Positions 43,058-51,661 of a stretch of 64,000 nt of DNA are shown here, one piece after another. The first letter of the stretch is position 1. Every line of letters begins with the position of its first letter. The notes under the pieces were generated by a model, which worked only from the letters and a program-made list of their open reading frames with translations, was not told where the DNA came from and did not search any database. Source of the DNA: JAWPMV01 sp038527215 (GTDB taxonomy: Bacteria; Bacteroidota; Bacteroidia; J057). Made by a program: the position numbers and the translations under genes. The stretch lies in assembly GCA_038527215.1 (NCBI GenBank), contig JBCBGC010000007.1:55424-119423 (forward strand). The letters run 5' to 3'.

Positions 43058-43786
43058 ATGTCAAAGAACCTTCTGGTTTGGTTAATCCTCGTCTTGGTGG
43101 GCGGCTGTATGGCCTCGTCCTCCCAACCCTCATCTCCTATGTCATCTGCCTATCGGGTTATGCCCGTTTCCCTTAAAGAGGCCTCAAAAACTGATTTTGC
43201 ACGGTCTCCGGGCCGACTGTTGACTGATTTTGTGTTTCCCTGGGAGCAAAAACAGCCTCCAGCCACCCGCTTTAAGGCATGGTACACTCCTGAACACTTG
43301 TACTTTTTCTTTTCAGTGGAAGACCTGGATGTAGTCCTGGCAGCGGGAAATTCGGAAGCTGAGGCTGCCGTTCAGTCTGACCGGGTAGAATTGTTCTTTG
43401 CCTGTAACGATAGCCTCAACCCCTACTATGCCCTGGAAATGGACCCCAGAGGTTGGGTATTTTATAGTCGAGGCACCTTTTATCGGCAACTGGATACCGA
43501 TTGGCGCTGGCCTGGGCTGATCGTTGAGGGAAAGCTGGTAGCAGGAGGCTATGAAGTGCGCGGCAGTATACCTATGGCTAGCCTGGATAGCTTAAACTTA
43601 TGGCAGGATGAGGCCCAAACTCAGTGGAAAGTAGCGGTCCTCCGGGCAGAGTTTTCTCATGGAGAGACGGGAGATATCCAGCATAGTTGGATCAGTTGGC
43701 AGCGACCCGATAGCCCGCATCCGGATTTTCATATTCCTTCCGCTTTCGGAGATTGGGTGTTAAGCAAAACGCCTGACCTGGATTAA
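43058..43786 (+). CDS. Lipoprotein with family 9 carbohydrate-binding-like domain
   Basis: 242 residues from the ATG at 43058, giving a lipobox (MSKNLLVWLILVLVGGC, Cys17). The domain (about 55-240) has the CBM9/DOMON-like features: TRFKAWYTPEHLYFFFSVED, SDRVELFFAC, YYALEMDPRGWVF and YEVRGSIPMASL. Such proteins bind sugars or heme or act as cytochrome partners. The gene is alone and convergent with the 43822 gene, and its TAA lies in the loop of a shared hairpin. Confidence 0.75.
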   Translation: MSKNLLVWLILVLVGGCMASSSQPSSPMSSAYRVMPVSLKEASKTDFARSPGRLLTDFVFPWEQKQPPATRFKAWYTPEHLYFFFSVEDLDVVLAAGNSEAEAAVQSDRVELFFACNDSLNPYYALEMDPRGWVFYSRGTFYRQLDTDWRWPGLIVEGKLVAGGYEVRGSIPMASLDSLNLWQDEAQTQWKVAVLRAEFSHGETGDIQHSWISWQRPDSPHPDFHIPSAFGDWVLSKTPDLD

Positions 43787-43803
43787 TCCAGATCAGGCGT
43801 TTT
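43766..43803. terminator. Long bidirectional terminator with stop codon in the loop
   Basis: AAAACGCCTGACCTGGA pairs with TCCAGATCAGGCGTTTT (17-bp arms, one mismatch) around a TTAA centre. The flanking AAAA/TTTT runs give a U-tract in both directions. The TAA stop of the + strand gene (43784-43786) forms the loop. Confidence 0.88.
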
Positions 43804-43821
43804 GATAGTAGGCCGGCTTTG

Positions 43822-44574
43822 CTAGCGGGCCCAGATTTCGTAAATATCTTTTCCTTTGGAGCTTTTGCCGCTATGGTGCCAGTCATCCCCCTCTACCTTG
43901 CCTTCAAAAGACAAGCTGGCGCCTACCCGCGTCTGGTCCCGGCTGAAAAACTCAATGTTTTCTGTATACACGCCATCCTGGAAAGTAAAGGTACCTCCAC
44001 CGGAGCCCTTAAATTCTTTGGTTTCGGTGTTCATGGCAACCCATTGAAAGCGGGAACCTGTGATCATTTTGATGGTTTTGCGCGGACCGGGTTTGCGTTC
44101 CCGCATTTCGCCATCCGAACCCTGACGAGCACGAATCTGCCAGGCTCCTGCAAGATCGGAAGCATTGCTATCCAGTCTTTTCCAGGTCTGATCAATGTTT
44201 TTTCCACCAAAGGCGCCGGAAATTCTCAAGGTATTTTCGTCGGGGAAAGAAATGTCCATGGTCATTTCCTCGCCTACATAGCGTCCATCCTGGGAATTGT
44301 AGTCAATGAGAAAGGTGGCTTTGTCTCCCTTGATTTCCACCGGTCCTCCGATGGTGCCGATAAAGCGATCAGGAGAAAAAGTGGTGGACATGGTATAGCC
44401 CGAAGCAAATAACCTGATTTCCTGTACAGGGTTGGCTGTACGGTCCTCCGGACCTTGCTTCGCCCAGGCGCCATCCAGTTGGCTTTCCAGGTTGGCTTCA
44501 GGGGCCGAGATAAATCCGCTGAGCCACAGCAGGCTCAGGCAAATGCTGAAGAAAGCGATCCCTTTTTTGATCAT
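43822..44574 (-). CDS. Secreted lipocalin-like protein with duplicated domain (DUF4488-like)
   Basis: 250 residues from the ATG at 44574 (MIKKGIAFFSICLSLLWLSG signal peptide); an earlier ATG at 44616 is less likely. Two similar beta-barrel-like halves each start with a Gly-Ala-Trp motif, LDGAWAKQGPEDRT (about 33) and LAGAWQIRARQGSD (about 118). The second half contains KTIKMITGSRFQWVAMN, GGGTFTFQDGVYTENIEFF and HHSGKSSKGKDIYEIW, a pattern I associate with DUF4488-like secreted proteins of Bacteroidota. Function unknown. Confidence 0.65.
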   Translation of the reverse strand: MIKKGIAFFSICLSLLWLSGFISAPEANLESQLDGAWAKQGPEDRTANPVQEIRLFASGYTMSTTFSPDRFIGTIGGPVEIKGDKATFLIDYNSQDGRYVGEEMTMDISFPDENTLRISGAFGGKNIDQTWKRLDSNASDLAGAWQIRARQGSDGEMRERKPGPRKTIKMITGSRFQWVAMNTETKEFKGSGGGTFTFQDGVYTENIEFFSRDQTRVGASLSFEGKVEGDDWHHSGKSSKGKDIYEIWAR

Positions 44575-44816
44575 AGTAGTAGGATGTTGGAAAATCTTGT
44601 TTATCAAAAGAAGCAAAATATCTCCTGAGGTTCAAGCCCTAAAGGAAAATGCGAAACTTAGCCTTTGTCCAGATGTTGGCGTTTTCGGCTGAGGGGAACG
44701 ATTTTAGGGTTCTGAAGAGCGTTTTTTCCAGAATAAGGTGCTTTTTTGATGAAAAAGGTGAATGCGGGTTCCAAAAAGCGGAATGCTTGGACAAAAGGAA
44801 ATTTCTAAACAAGCGC

Positions 44817-45239
44817 TTAAGCGGGCGGATGTTCCCCAGCCAGATAGAGGACCTTTCTCAGATTGACGAGCCCAGGGCGGTTAAGGCCCAGCTTATCTAT
44901 GGTAGCCCTTCCTTCGGGAGAGATGCCCAAAATACGGGAGCAGTCATCATTCCACCTAAAATGATTGGCCCAGGGATCTTGACGTGGGTGAAAAAGCGGA
45001 ACCATGGTCCCGGTAACAGGGTCCATGGCTTCGGTAAAATTATATTTCCGGTTATTACAGCCCTGACAGGCCAGCGCAAGATTGCTATAGTCATCATTCC
45101 CCCCTTTGGAGCGGGGAAAGATATGTTCAATGGTAAAGGGGTCAGGAGAAAAGCGGCTTTGAGACAGACAATACTCGCAACAACCGCTGGCTCTTTTTTC
45201 AATAAAGGCTTTCCGAGCCTTCTTGCTGGGTTCAGCCAT
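44817..45239 (-). CDS. HNH endonuclease
   Basis: 140 residues. The HNH/zinc motif is complete: CCEYCLS (first Cys pair), FTIEHIFPRSKGG (catalytic His with the D/E-H-x-x-P core), NLALACQGCNNRKYN (Asn, second Cys pair). The remainder (PRQDPWANHFRWNDDCSRILG) is the C-terminal extension seen in a subgroup that pairs with a small ribbon-helix-helix-like gene. Its start overlaps the upstream gene by 8 bp, so they are coupled. Toxin-like, defence or genome-maintenance roles are all possible. Confidence 0.88.
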   Translation of the reverse strand: MAEPSKKARKAFIEKRASGCCEYCLSQSRFSPDPFTIEHIFPRSKGGNDDYSNLALACQGCNNRKYNFTEAMDPVTGTMVPLFHPRQDPWANHFRWNDDCSRILGISPEGRATIDKLGLNRPGLVNLRKVLYLAGEHPPA

Positions 45240-45630
45240 GAGATTTGCCTTGCAGGCCTAATTCAGCCATCAGGGCTGGTAGGGGAATCTTTTTTAGCTG
45301 GGAAAGGGCTACGAGATGTTGCATCCGCTGCGCATTAGCCATTTCCAGTTCGTCTGAAAGGGCAATCAAGCGCAGCTGCTCTTCAGGAGAAAGGTCAAAT
45401 GTTTTCCTTTTTTCCTTCAGTCCCAGATATTCATGCCAAAAAGAAGCGGGTAAACCCAGGTTTATTTTTTCCAACAGGGCAGCCTCAGCCGGACCAAGAC
45501 GGGTAGGATCTTCCCCCATCCTTTCCTTCAGTAGATGATTGACATATTCATCAAGGTGCATCCCAGCCTGCTTAGCTGAGGCCTTGAGCTGTCTTTCTAA
45601 TTCCGGACTCATGTTCAGGTCCACCTGCAT
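45232..45630 (-). CDS. Small RHH-like partner of the HNH gene
   Basis: 132 residues. The N-terminus (VDLNMSPELERQLKASAKQAGMHLDEYVNHLLKE, about 3-36) has the strand-helix-helix pattern of ribbon-helix-helix DNA-binding proteins; a helical C-terminal region with INLGLPASFWHEYLGLKEKRK and SPEEQLRLIALSDELEMANAQR follows. I recall similar two-gene arrangements with an HNH nuclease in cyanobacteria and Bacteroidota. It is upstream in the unit and overlaps the nuclease start by 8 bp, the usual order for antitoxin-toxin pairs, but this is inference. Confidence 0.65.
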   Translation of the reverse strand: MQVDLNMSPELERQLKASAKQAGMHLDEYVNHLLKERMGEDPTRLGPAEAALLEKINLGLPASFWHEYLGLKEKRKTFDLSPEEQLRLIALSDELEMANAQRMQHLVALSQLKKIPLPALMAELGLQGKSHG

Positions 45631-45710
45631 AGAGCTCTTTTTTTGCTTTGAATGAAATTACACAAAAATCGGGGTCTCTGAAAGCATATACGATGGATTT
45701 ACATGCAGGG

Positions 45711-45741
45711 TTTGAAAGGCAAAAGGGGTTTTGTATTTTTC
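45711..45741 (+). promoter_or_regulatory. TTTG-N19-TATTTTTC promoter
   Basis: TTTG (45711-45714), a 19-bp spacer and TATTTTTC (45734-45741, one base from TAnnTTTG) make the best -33/-7 pair seen in the window. A start about 6 bp past the -7 box would fall at or next to the ATG at 45746, so the transcript would be leaderless or nearly so. Confidence 0.55.
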
Positions 45742-45745
45742 ATGA

Positions 45746-46726
45746 ATGCAAGTATCAGAATTTCAAATCGGGAGTTTCAACCTGTTCAACCTCGTCAATG
45801 CGGAAACGCAATTTCATGGCAGGAAACGCTATAGTCAGGAAGTTTTTGACAAAAAAATCCAATGGATCGGCAGTCAACTTGATCGCCTGCAAGGAGACAT
45901 CATTGGCTTTCAGGAAATCTTCCATCTGGAAGCATTTTCCGAAGCGCTGGAAGCCAGTGAATGGATGAAAGGGGCAGATTACGTAGCGGCGGGCATTACC
46001 GGAAACTTGCCCCGCGTAGGGATTGCCACCAAGTATCGCATCCTAGAAAGCCAGGTTTTTGAAGACTTTCCATCTCCTTTGGTGATGGAAGGAGTCGATA
46101 TGCCGATCAAAAAGTTCTCCCGGCCGGTCCTGAAATGTCTGATTGAAGTTCACCAGGACTTGCGGGTCAGTGTTTATGTGGTTCACCTAAAATCCAAGCG
46201 ACCTGATCTCTCCAATGGAGAAGAGCGAGCCAATCCCGTTCACCTGGCCAATGGCCAGGTCAGGTCTTTGGTTCGTCGAGCCATGGAAGCCCGGGCCTTG
46301 CGTGAGTTGCTGATGAAAGAATTACGGGACCGTAACCATCCGGTCATCGTGCTGGGAGATGTCAACGATACGGGCATGTCCGTTACCACCCGGGTGGTAT
46401 CTGGAGAGCCTCCGCACCGTCGATTCCCAAATAAGGTCAAGCGGGAAATCTGGGACACCCTGCTTTATCACGTAAAGGACATCCAAGCCCGGCAAAGCTA
46501 TCATGACTATTATTTTTCCCACATCCACAACGGCCACCACGAAGCGCTGGACCATATCATGGTTAGCCAGGAACTGGTCCGGGAAAACCCCAAGCATATT
46601 GGCAGCATAGGGTATGTACGCATGTATAATGACCACCTGGTGGACGAGACCCTGACGGATGAAAGGGTTCCCCTGTGGCAATCAGACCACGGACAAGTGG
46701 TAGCCTCTATCGAATTACGGAAATAG
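45746..46726 (+). CDS. Endonuclease/exonuclease/phosphatase (EEP) family protein
   Basis: 326 residues, no signal peptide. EEP catalytic motifs are in order: IGSFNLFNL (Asn), IIGFQEIF (metal Glu), VYVVHLKSKRP (His), VIVLGDVNDTG (Asp/Asn), LDHIMVS, and LWQSDHGQVVA (Asp-His). The metal-dependent fold cleaves phosphodiesters in DNA, RNA or small molecules; the substrate is unknown. The start is fixed because the fold begins at residue 6. It diverges from the HNH pair and ends 3 bp from the convergent dehydrogenase gene. Confidence 0.85.
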   Translation: MQVSEFQIGSFNLFNLVNAETQFHGRKRYSQEVFDKKIQWIGSQLDRLQGDIIGFQEIFHLEAFSEALEASEWMKGADYVAAGITGNLPRVGIATKYRILESQVFEDFPSPLVMEGVDMPIKKFSRPVLKCLIEVHQDLRVSVYVVHLKSKRPDLSNGEERANPVHLANGQVRSLVRRAMEARALRELLMKELRDRNHPVIVLGDVNDTGMSVTTRVVSGEPPHRRFPNKVKREIWDTLLYHVKDIQARQSYHDYYFSHIHNGHHEALDHIMVSQELVRENPKHIGSIGYVRMYNDHLVDETLTDERVPLWQSDHGQVVASIELRK

Positions 46727-46729
46727 CGG

Positions 46730-47755
46730 TTACGCCCAACGCACCAGCAGTTTTCCCATGGTTTGGCGCGTTTCCAACAGGTGATGCGCCTTGGCGAGTT
46801 CATCAATGGTGAACTCCCCTCCTATGGTGGGGTGGATGACCCCTGACTCGGCCAGCATCACGGTGCTTTTCAGAACCCTGGACAGAATATCGGGTCGGTT
46901 ATCGGCAATGCTCAGCATATTCACACCAATCAAGCCTTTGGAGGGGCCGATGAGCTTAATAGGATGGTAAAAGCCAAAAGCCAGTCCGGTGCGAATCTTG
47001 GCGAAGATATTTTTAGCGTTGGTCATAGAGGAAGCGCCAAAGGCGATCAAGCGGCCACTTGCCCCCAGCAGGCCCAGGCCTTTTTTGACCGAATCTCCTC
47101 CTACCGGATCGAAAATCACGTCCAGGCCACCCTTCTCGCCCAGTTGCTGACGAATCACTTCGGCAAAGTCTGCCTCCCGATAATTGATCGGATGGTCTAC
47201 CCCCATCTCCTTGAGATAGGCCAATTTTTTCGCACTGCCAGCCGTTCCGTACACTTCGCAACCCCTGTGCTTGGCTATCTGGCAAAGGATGGTCCCTACG
47301 CCGCCCGCTGCCGCATGCACCAGGACTTTATCTCCCGGGAACAAGCGCACCATTTCTTCGGCCATATGATAAGCGGTTCCTCCTTGGGTAGGAATGGCCA
47401 CCGCTACGCCTGCAGACATTTTCTCTCCGATCACGGCCACCGCCCTGGCATCGGTACAGGCATATTCTGCATATCCTCCAAAGCGAGTCAGGGCCAACAC
47501 CCGTTGCCCCACAGAAAGCCCACTTACCTCTTCTCCCACGGCATCTATGGTGCCGACTACGTCATAGCCAATCAGACTAGGCAAAGGAGGAGCCGCCGGA
47601 TAGAGGCCCAGGCGTGCCATCACGTCGGCAAAGTTCAGCCCAAAGGCTTCCACTTTGATGCGGACAAAACCCGCTTGCGGTTCTGGTTTGGGAATCTCCC
47701 TGATTTCGAAGGCCTGATCAGCAGGCCCTTTCTTGATGATAAATGCAGCTTTCAT
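46730..47755 (-). CDS. Zinc-binding dehydrogenase-family quinone oxidoreductase-like enzyme
   Basis: 341 residues, medium-chain dehydrogenase/reductase fold. The N-terminal GroES-like domain contains GFVRIKVEAFGLNFADVMARLG and LIGYDVVGTIDAVG. The Rossmann motif is VLVHAAAGGVGTILCQIAKHRG, followed by VIFDPVGGDSV. The zinc ligands of alcohol dehydrogenases are missing, as usual for quinone oxidoreductase/VAT-1-like members. NADPH-dependent reduction of quinones or enones is the family reaction. Confidence 0.88.
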   Translation of the reverse strand: MKAAFIIKKGPADQAFEIREIPKPEPQAGFVRIKVEAFGLNFADVMARLGLYPAAPPLPSLIGYDVVGTIDAVGEEVSGLSVGQRVLALTRFGGYAEYACTDARAVAVIGEKMSAGVAVAIPTQGGTAYHMAEEMVRLFPGDKVLVHAAAGGVGTILCQIAKHRGCEVYGTAGSAKKLAYLKEMGVDHPINYREADFAEVIRQQLGEKGGLDVIFDPVGGDSVKKGLGLLGASGRLIAFGASSMTNAKNIFAKIRTGLAFGFYHPIKLIGPSKGLIGVNMLSIADNRPDILSRVLKSTVMLAESGVIHPTIGGEFTIDELAKAHHLLETRQTMGKLLVRWA

Positions 47756-47861
47756 ATATTCAAGTAACAGAATTCTACGGTTAATCGAAATGCGCCTGCC
47801 TTCCGGAGGACATGGATTTGCAAGGGCACGGGCATTTAAGTATGTTTCTCAAAAGATCGAG

Positions 47862-48581
47862 ATGAGAAATTTACTCCTGGTAGGGATCCTGATGGTTATT
47901 AGCCAAGCTGGATTCGGCCAAACGCCCTCGGCCAGTGAACTGCTGGACCGTAGCATTCAATACCATGATCCCTCTGGTAATTGGGGCAAGGTTCCCGTGT
48001 CCTTTCAGTTTACCACCGCCTTCCCGGGCCGGGATGATCGATATTTGAAGGTTTCTATTGATGTCTATCAGGAGAAGTTTGAGGTTGCTCCAGCGGGAGA
48101 AAAACCACAGGGTCCGGTTCGCCGCATGGTGAAGGATAGTTGCTCAGTAGATTGGGATGGTAAGACCTCCTTTTCAGCCGAAGAAACCAAAAAATACCGC
48201 CTAAGTTGTCAGGCGATTCAGCGAACCCGGGATTACTATACCTATCTCTATGGCTTGCCGATGAAGCTCAAAGATCCTGGTACCAACCTACGAGAAGCCG
48301 TAAGACAGGAATTTGTGGGAGAGGTAAAATGCTGGGTATTGACGGTGGACTATGACCCGGAAGTAGGTACCGATACCTGGGAATTCTTTTTTCATCCTGA
48401 GACCTATCAAATGATGGCCTATCGTTTCTACCGGGGTGAGGAGCCTAAGGGAGAACACATCCTCATGAAAGGAGAGGTAGAGGTTGGCGGGATGAAACTA
48501 CCCAAAGATCGGGTGTGGTTGTATTGGCCTTCCTATAAATATCTGGCCACAGATTTTATGACCGAAGCGGGAACCGAATAG
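47862..48581 (+). CDS. DUF6503-like secreted protein
   Basis: 239 residues from the ATG at 47862, chosen for its signal peptide (MRNLLLVGILMVISQAGFGQ); earlier ATGs from 47733 overlap the divergent gene. The body (LLDRSIQYHDPSGNWGKV, then MVKDSCSVDWDG, CWVLTVDYDP, FFFHPETYQMMAYRFYRGE, LPKDRVWLYW) matches the DUF6503 pattern of Bacteroidota secreted proteins, probably a LolA/LppX-like beta-fold. Function unknown. A hairpin follows the stop. Confidence 0.75.
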   Translation: MRNLLLVGILMVISQAGFGQTPSASELLDRSIQYHDPSGNWGKVPVSFQFTTAFPGRDDRYLKVSIDVYQEKFEVAPAGEKPQGPVRRMVKDSCSVDWDGKTSFSAEETKKYRLSCQAIQRTRDYYTYLYGLPMKLKDPGTNLREAVRQEFVGEVKCWVLTVDYDPEVGTDTWEFFFHPETYQMMAYRFYRGEEPKGEHILMKGEVEVGGMKLPKDRVWLYWPSYKYLATDFMTEAGTE

Positions 48582-48592
48582 GGTAAAAAACA

Positions 48593-48623
48593 ACAACTCG
48601 CCGCGTTATCTACGACGAGTTGT
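48593..48623 (+). terminator. Hairpin after the DUF6503-like gene
   Basis: ACAACTCG pairs with CGAGTTGT (8 bp) and the stem extends by two more pairs past a mismatch; the loop is about 9 nt. CTCATTT follows, a weak T-tract. It starts 12 bp after the stop. Confidence 0.6.
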
Positions 48624-48708
48624 CTCATTTACTGCCCTGTTTGAACAATTTAAAATTGCGTTTAGCGTGGAGAAAAAACCACTCTAATCAGGACGAAATC
48701 TTTCAGGC

Positions 48709-49113
48709 CTATTCTCCTTCTCCGACAGGTTCCTGGGAAGTGCCTAAATATCCTTGATTGAGCCCCGCCTGCCACTCCAGGAAGATGGGCTTTTCATTTC
48801 TCAGGATGTCAACCACTGCGTATATCTGCCCGGCAGGCATACTCATGCGGATTTGAGGTTCAGCTATATCAACCGGCATTTCGAAGCCGGAATCGTAGAA
48901 ATCGACTCCTCCAACCATTTTATTCTGGTCATCAAATAAGTGTACCCTGGCCCGGATACCTTCATCCGAGCCTTTGGGCCCTCCGTAAAAACGGATCGCG
49001 TAATTTTTAATTTCTGGCATAATATAAATATCGTTTTCTCCCCGCAGGCGAGCAAGCGGGTCAGGGAAGATTTTTATATCTTCGACCGGAATAATTACAT
49101 GACTTGGGTTCAT
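48709..49113 (-). CDS. Hypothetical protein, 134 aa
   Basis: No signal peptide and no recognised family. The sequence is beta-rich (NDIYIMPEIKNYAIRFYGG, RARVHLFDDQNKMVGGVDFYD, GQIYAVVDILRNEKPIFLEWQ), suggesting a small beta-sandwich. It is divergent from the peptidase gene at 49134, only 20 bp between starts, so the two promoters overlap the coding ends. Codon use looks like its neighbours, which supports a real gene. Confidence 0.6.
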   Translation of the reverse strand: MNPSHVIIPVEDIKIFPDPLARLRGENDIYIMPEIKNYAIRFYGGPKGSDEGIRARVHLFDDQNKMVGGVDFYDSGFEMPVDIAEPQIRMSMPAGQIYAVVDILRNEKPIFLEWQAGLNQGYLGTSQEPVGEGE

Positions 49114-49133
49114 TTTTCAACCTCAAACTTTCC

Positions 49134-51254
49134 ATGAGATATTTTATCCTGCTGATTTCTTTCCTCCTAAGCCTTCCTGTCAGTGCACAAAACAATCGTC
49201 TGAACTTACTTGATGCGGTAAGCGGGCGCTTATTTCCCAAACGCCTGTTCCAGGTGCAATGGAAAATGGAGAAGGATGCTTTCAGCTATTTTCAACCTGG
49301 AAATCCAGACCTCATGCTCAGGAAAGTGAATGAGGATCCGGAAGTATTGATCACCCTGGCTGATTTCAATGACAAAACGGGCCTCGGTCTGAATAGAATT
49401 CCCCCCCACCAATGGGTGCAAGGCGATCGACTGGCCTTTATGCCTGCGGGGAGCGTGTATGTTTTTGATGTGGACAACCAGACCATAGAAAAGCTTTTTG
49501 ACTTACCGGAAGGGGCCAGCAACCTGGAACTTTCGTCCAGCCTCAATTTGGCTTTCACGGTAGACCACAATCTATACATTGGGCATGCTTTAGATGGAGG
49601 GGTAGAAAAAATCACAGAGGATGGCAATAGGGAGGTAGTTTATGGAGAGGCTGCCCACCGACAGGAGTTTGGCATTTCGAAAGGCTTTTTCTGGAATGAG
49701 CAGGGGGATAAGCTGGCCTTCTATCGGGTGGACCAGCGCATGGTTACAGATTATCCGTTGATCAACTATCAGGAAACCCCTGCGGCTTACACGCCCATCA
49801 AATACCCCATGGCAGGCAGAGCCAGTCACCATGCCACTGTAGGCATTTATGATGTCATCGGACATACCACCAAGTATCTACAGACAGGCGCGCCTGCCGA
49901 GCAATATCTGACCAACATCACCTGGCGGCCTAATGGTGAAGAAATTTGGCTGGCCATCGTTAACCGGGATCAAAACCGTACCGTTCTCCGGGCTTTTGAC
50001 CCAAAATCCGGCGAGGTTCTCACCAGTTTGCTGGATGAAAGGCATGAGAAATATGTAGAGCCAGAGCATGGTCCTTTGTTTTTAGGAGAAAATAAAGATG
50101 AGTTTATCTGGCAGAGTGAAAGAAGCGGCTACAACCATCTCTACCTCTACACGCCGGATGGTTCTCCTCCCAAAGCCCTGACCGAAGGGCCCTGGGAAGT
50201 AAGCCAGGTAATCGGGCTGGATCGAGCTAGCCAGCGGCTTTGGTTTACCTCCACCGAGCAAAGCCCCCTGGAAAGAAGGATCTACGTCCTGAATCTCAAA
50301 AATGGGGAAAAAGAGTTGATTACCGAAGATAAAGGGACCCATGCCGCCAGCCTTAGCCCTACCGGCAAGTTTTTATATCACACTTTGAGCAGCATAGAGG
50401 TTCCCTATCAAGCAGATTTGCTGGAAGCCAAGAATGGGAAACTCAAAGCGGACCTTTTTAGCGCCGCCAATCCCCTGGAGAAGTATGAGCTGGGGCAAAT
50501 GACCCTTTTTCCGATCAAAGCGGAAGATGGTACTTCTCTTTTCTGCCGCATGATCAAACCACTGGATTTCGATCCCGCTAAAAAATATCCCACGGTGGTC
50601 TATGTGTACGGAGGTCCTCATGCCCAATTGGTACAGGATCGCTGGCTGGGAGGAGCGAGTATGTTTCTTTACTATCTGGCTCAAAACGGCTTCCTGGTCT
50701 TTACCATGGATAGCCGGGGCTCAGCCCACCGGGGACTGGAATTTGAACAGGCGATTTTTCGTCAGGTGGGCACCCAGGAAATGGCCGATCAATTGCAGGG
50801 CGTCAACTATCTGAAAGGGCTTCCTTACGTGGACGAAAGCCGTATGGGGGTGCACGGCTGGAGCTATGGTGGATTTATCACCACTTCGCTGATGCTGAAA
50901 CATCCGGAGGTATTTAAGGTAGGCGTCGCGGGTGGACCGGTCATCGACTGGTCGCTGTATGAAATCATGTATACCGAGCGGTATATGGACACGCCCGAGC
51001 AGAATCCAGAAGGCTATGCGCAGGCCAATCTGCTCAATTATGTAGAAAACCTTCAGGGAGACTTATTGATCATTCATGGCTTGCAGGACAATATCGTGGT
51101 GCCGCAGCATACCCGGGCTTTTGTGAGAAAATGTGTGGAGAAGGGCGTGCTGATCGACTACTTCCCCTACCCTACCCATCCGCATAATGTGCGGGGGTTG
51201 GACCGGGCGCATTTGCTCAGCAAGATTTATGATTACTTCAAGGAGAAGTTGTAG
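49134..51254 (+). CDS. Dipeptidyl peptidase IV-type S9 peptidase
   Basis: 706 residues from the ATG at 49134 (signal peptide MRYFILLISFLLSLPVSAQ). The N-terminal eight-bladed propeller (about 30-440) has LGLNRIPPHQW and the DPP-IV-like VDQRMVTDYPL region. The C-terminal alpha/beta-hydrolase has YVYGGPHAQ, the nucleophile GWSYGGF (Ser577), and the Asp (HGLQDNIV) and His (THPHNV) of the triad. Such periplasmic enzymes release N-terminal dipeptides, typically X-Pro/Ala, in peptide use. Confidence 0.92.
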   Translation: MRYFILLISFLLSLPVSAQNNRLNLLDAVSGRLFPKRLFQVQWKMEKDAFSYFQPGNPDLMLRKVNEDPEVLITLADFNDKTGLGLNRIPPHQWVQGDRLAFMPAGSVYVFDVDNQTIEKLFDLPEGASNLELSSSLNLAFTVDHNLYIGHALDGGVEKITEDGNREVVYGEAAHRQEFGISKGFFWNEQGDKLAFYRVDQRMVTDYPLINYQETPAAYTPIKYPMAGRASHHATVGIYDVIGHTTKYLQTGAPAEQYLTNITWRPNGEEIWLAIVNRDQNRTVLRAFDPKSGEVLTSLLDERHEKYVEPEHGPLFLGENKDEFIWQSERSGYNHLYLYTPDGSPPKALTEGPWEVSQVIGLDRASQRLWFTSTEQSPLERRIYVLNLKNGEKELITEDKGTHAASLSPTGKFLYHTLSSIEVPYQADLLEAKNGKLKADLFSAANPLEKYELGQMTLFPIKAEDGTSLFCRMIKPLDFDPAKKYPTVVYVYGGPHAQLVQDRWLGGASMFLYYLAQNGFLVFTMDSRGSAHRGLEFEQAIFRQVGTQEMADQLQGVNYLKGLPYVDESRMGVHGWSYGGFITTSLMLKHPEVFKVGVAGGPVIDWSLYEIMYTERYMDTPEQNPEGYAQANLLNYVENLQGDLLIIHGLQDNIVVPQHTRAFVRKCVEKGVLIDYFPYPTHPHNVRGLDRAHLLSKIYDYFKEKL

Positions 51255-51259
51255 GGGGA

Positions 51260-51661
51260 TTAGGGGGTTGTCCAGTCTTCAATCGTGAGCTCATTCATTC
51301 TTTCAAAATGGCGAAGGTTGTTCGTAACAAGAACTAAATTGAAGGATGAAGCGCTGGCGCCAATGAGTAAGTCAAAGTCATCTAGGGGTTGACCAAGTTT
51401 CCTTAAACGGGTCTTCTCATTAGCGTAGGCATCGAGCGCATCAAGGATGGGTAGAACCTGAACACCGGAAAGGAACTGGGAAAGTACTTGCTGGTTTTTC
51501 ACTGGGTTCGCACTATTTGCCACCCCAAATTTCAATTCGGCCAAGGTGATCTCGGAAATATACAAATCTCCATTTTCGACTTCGGCAAATCGCTTGTCTA
51601 AGCCGAACTTCCCTTTCATGTAGTAGATACAAATATTGGTGTCTAGCAAATACCCGTTCAA
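51260..51661 (-). CDS. PIN-domain toxin, VapC-like
   Basis: 133 residues. PIN motifs: LDTNICIYYMKG (first Asp), ISEITLAELKFG (Glu), and the C-terminal acidic cluster LDDFDLLIGASA. It starts at a TTG (51659-51661) that overlaps the TGA of the upstream antitoxin as TTGA, so translation is coupled. VapC toxins are RNases, often cutting initiator tRNA or rRNA. The gene ends 5 bp from the stop of the convergent S9 peptidase gene. Confidence 0.9.
   Translation of the reverse strand: MNGYLLDTNICIYYMKGKFGLDKRFAEVENGDLYISEITLAELKFGVANSANPVKNQQVLSQFLSGVQVLPILDALDAYANEKTRLRKLGQPLDDFDLLIGASASSFNLVLVTNNLRHFERMNELTIEDWTTP

Noticed and set aside
44617..44816. Possible small gene or RNA between the 44574 and 44817 genes
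   Set aside because: The open frames are short, without family likeness or a start signal, and no structured RNA is evident.
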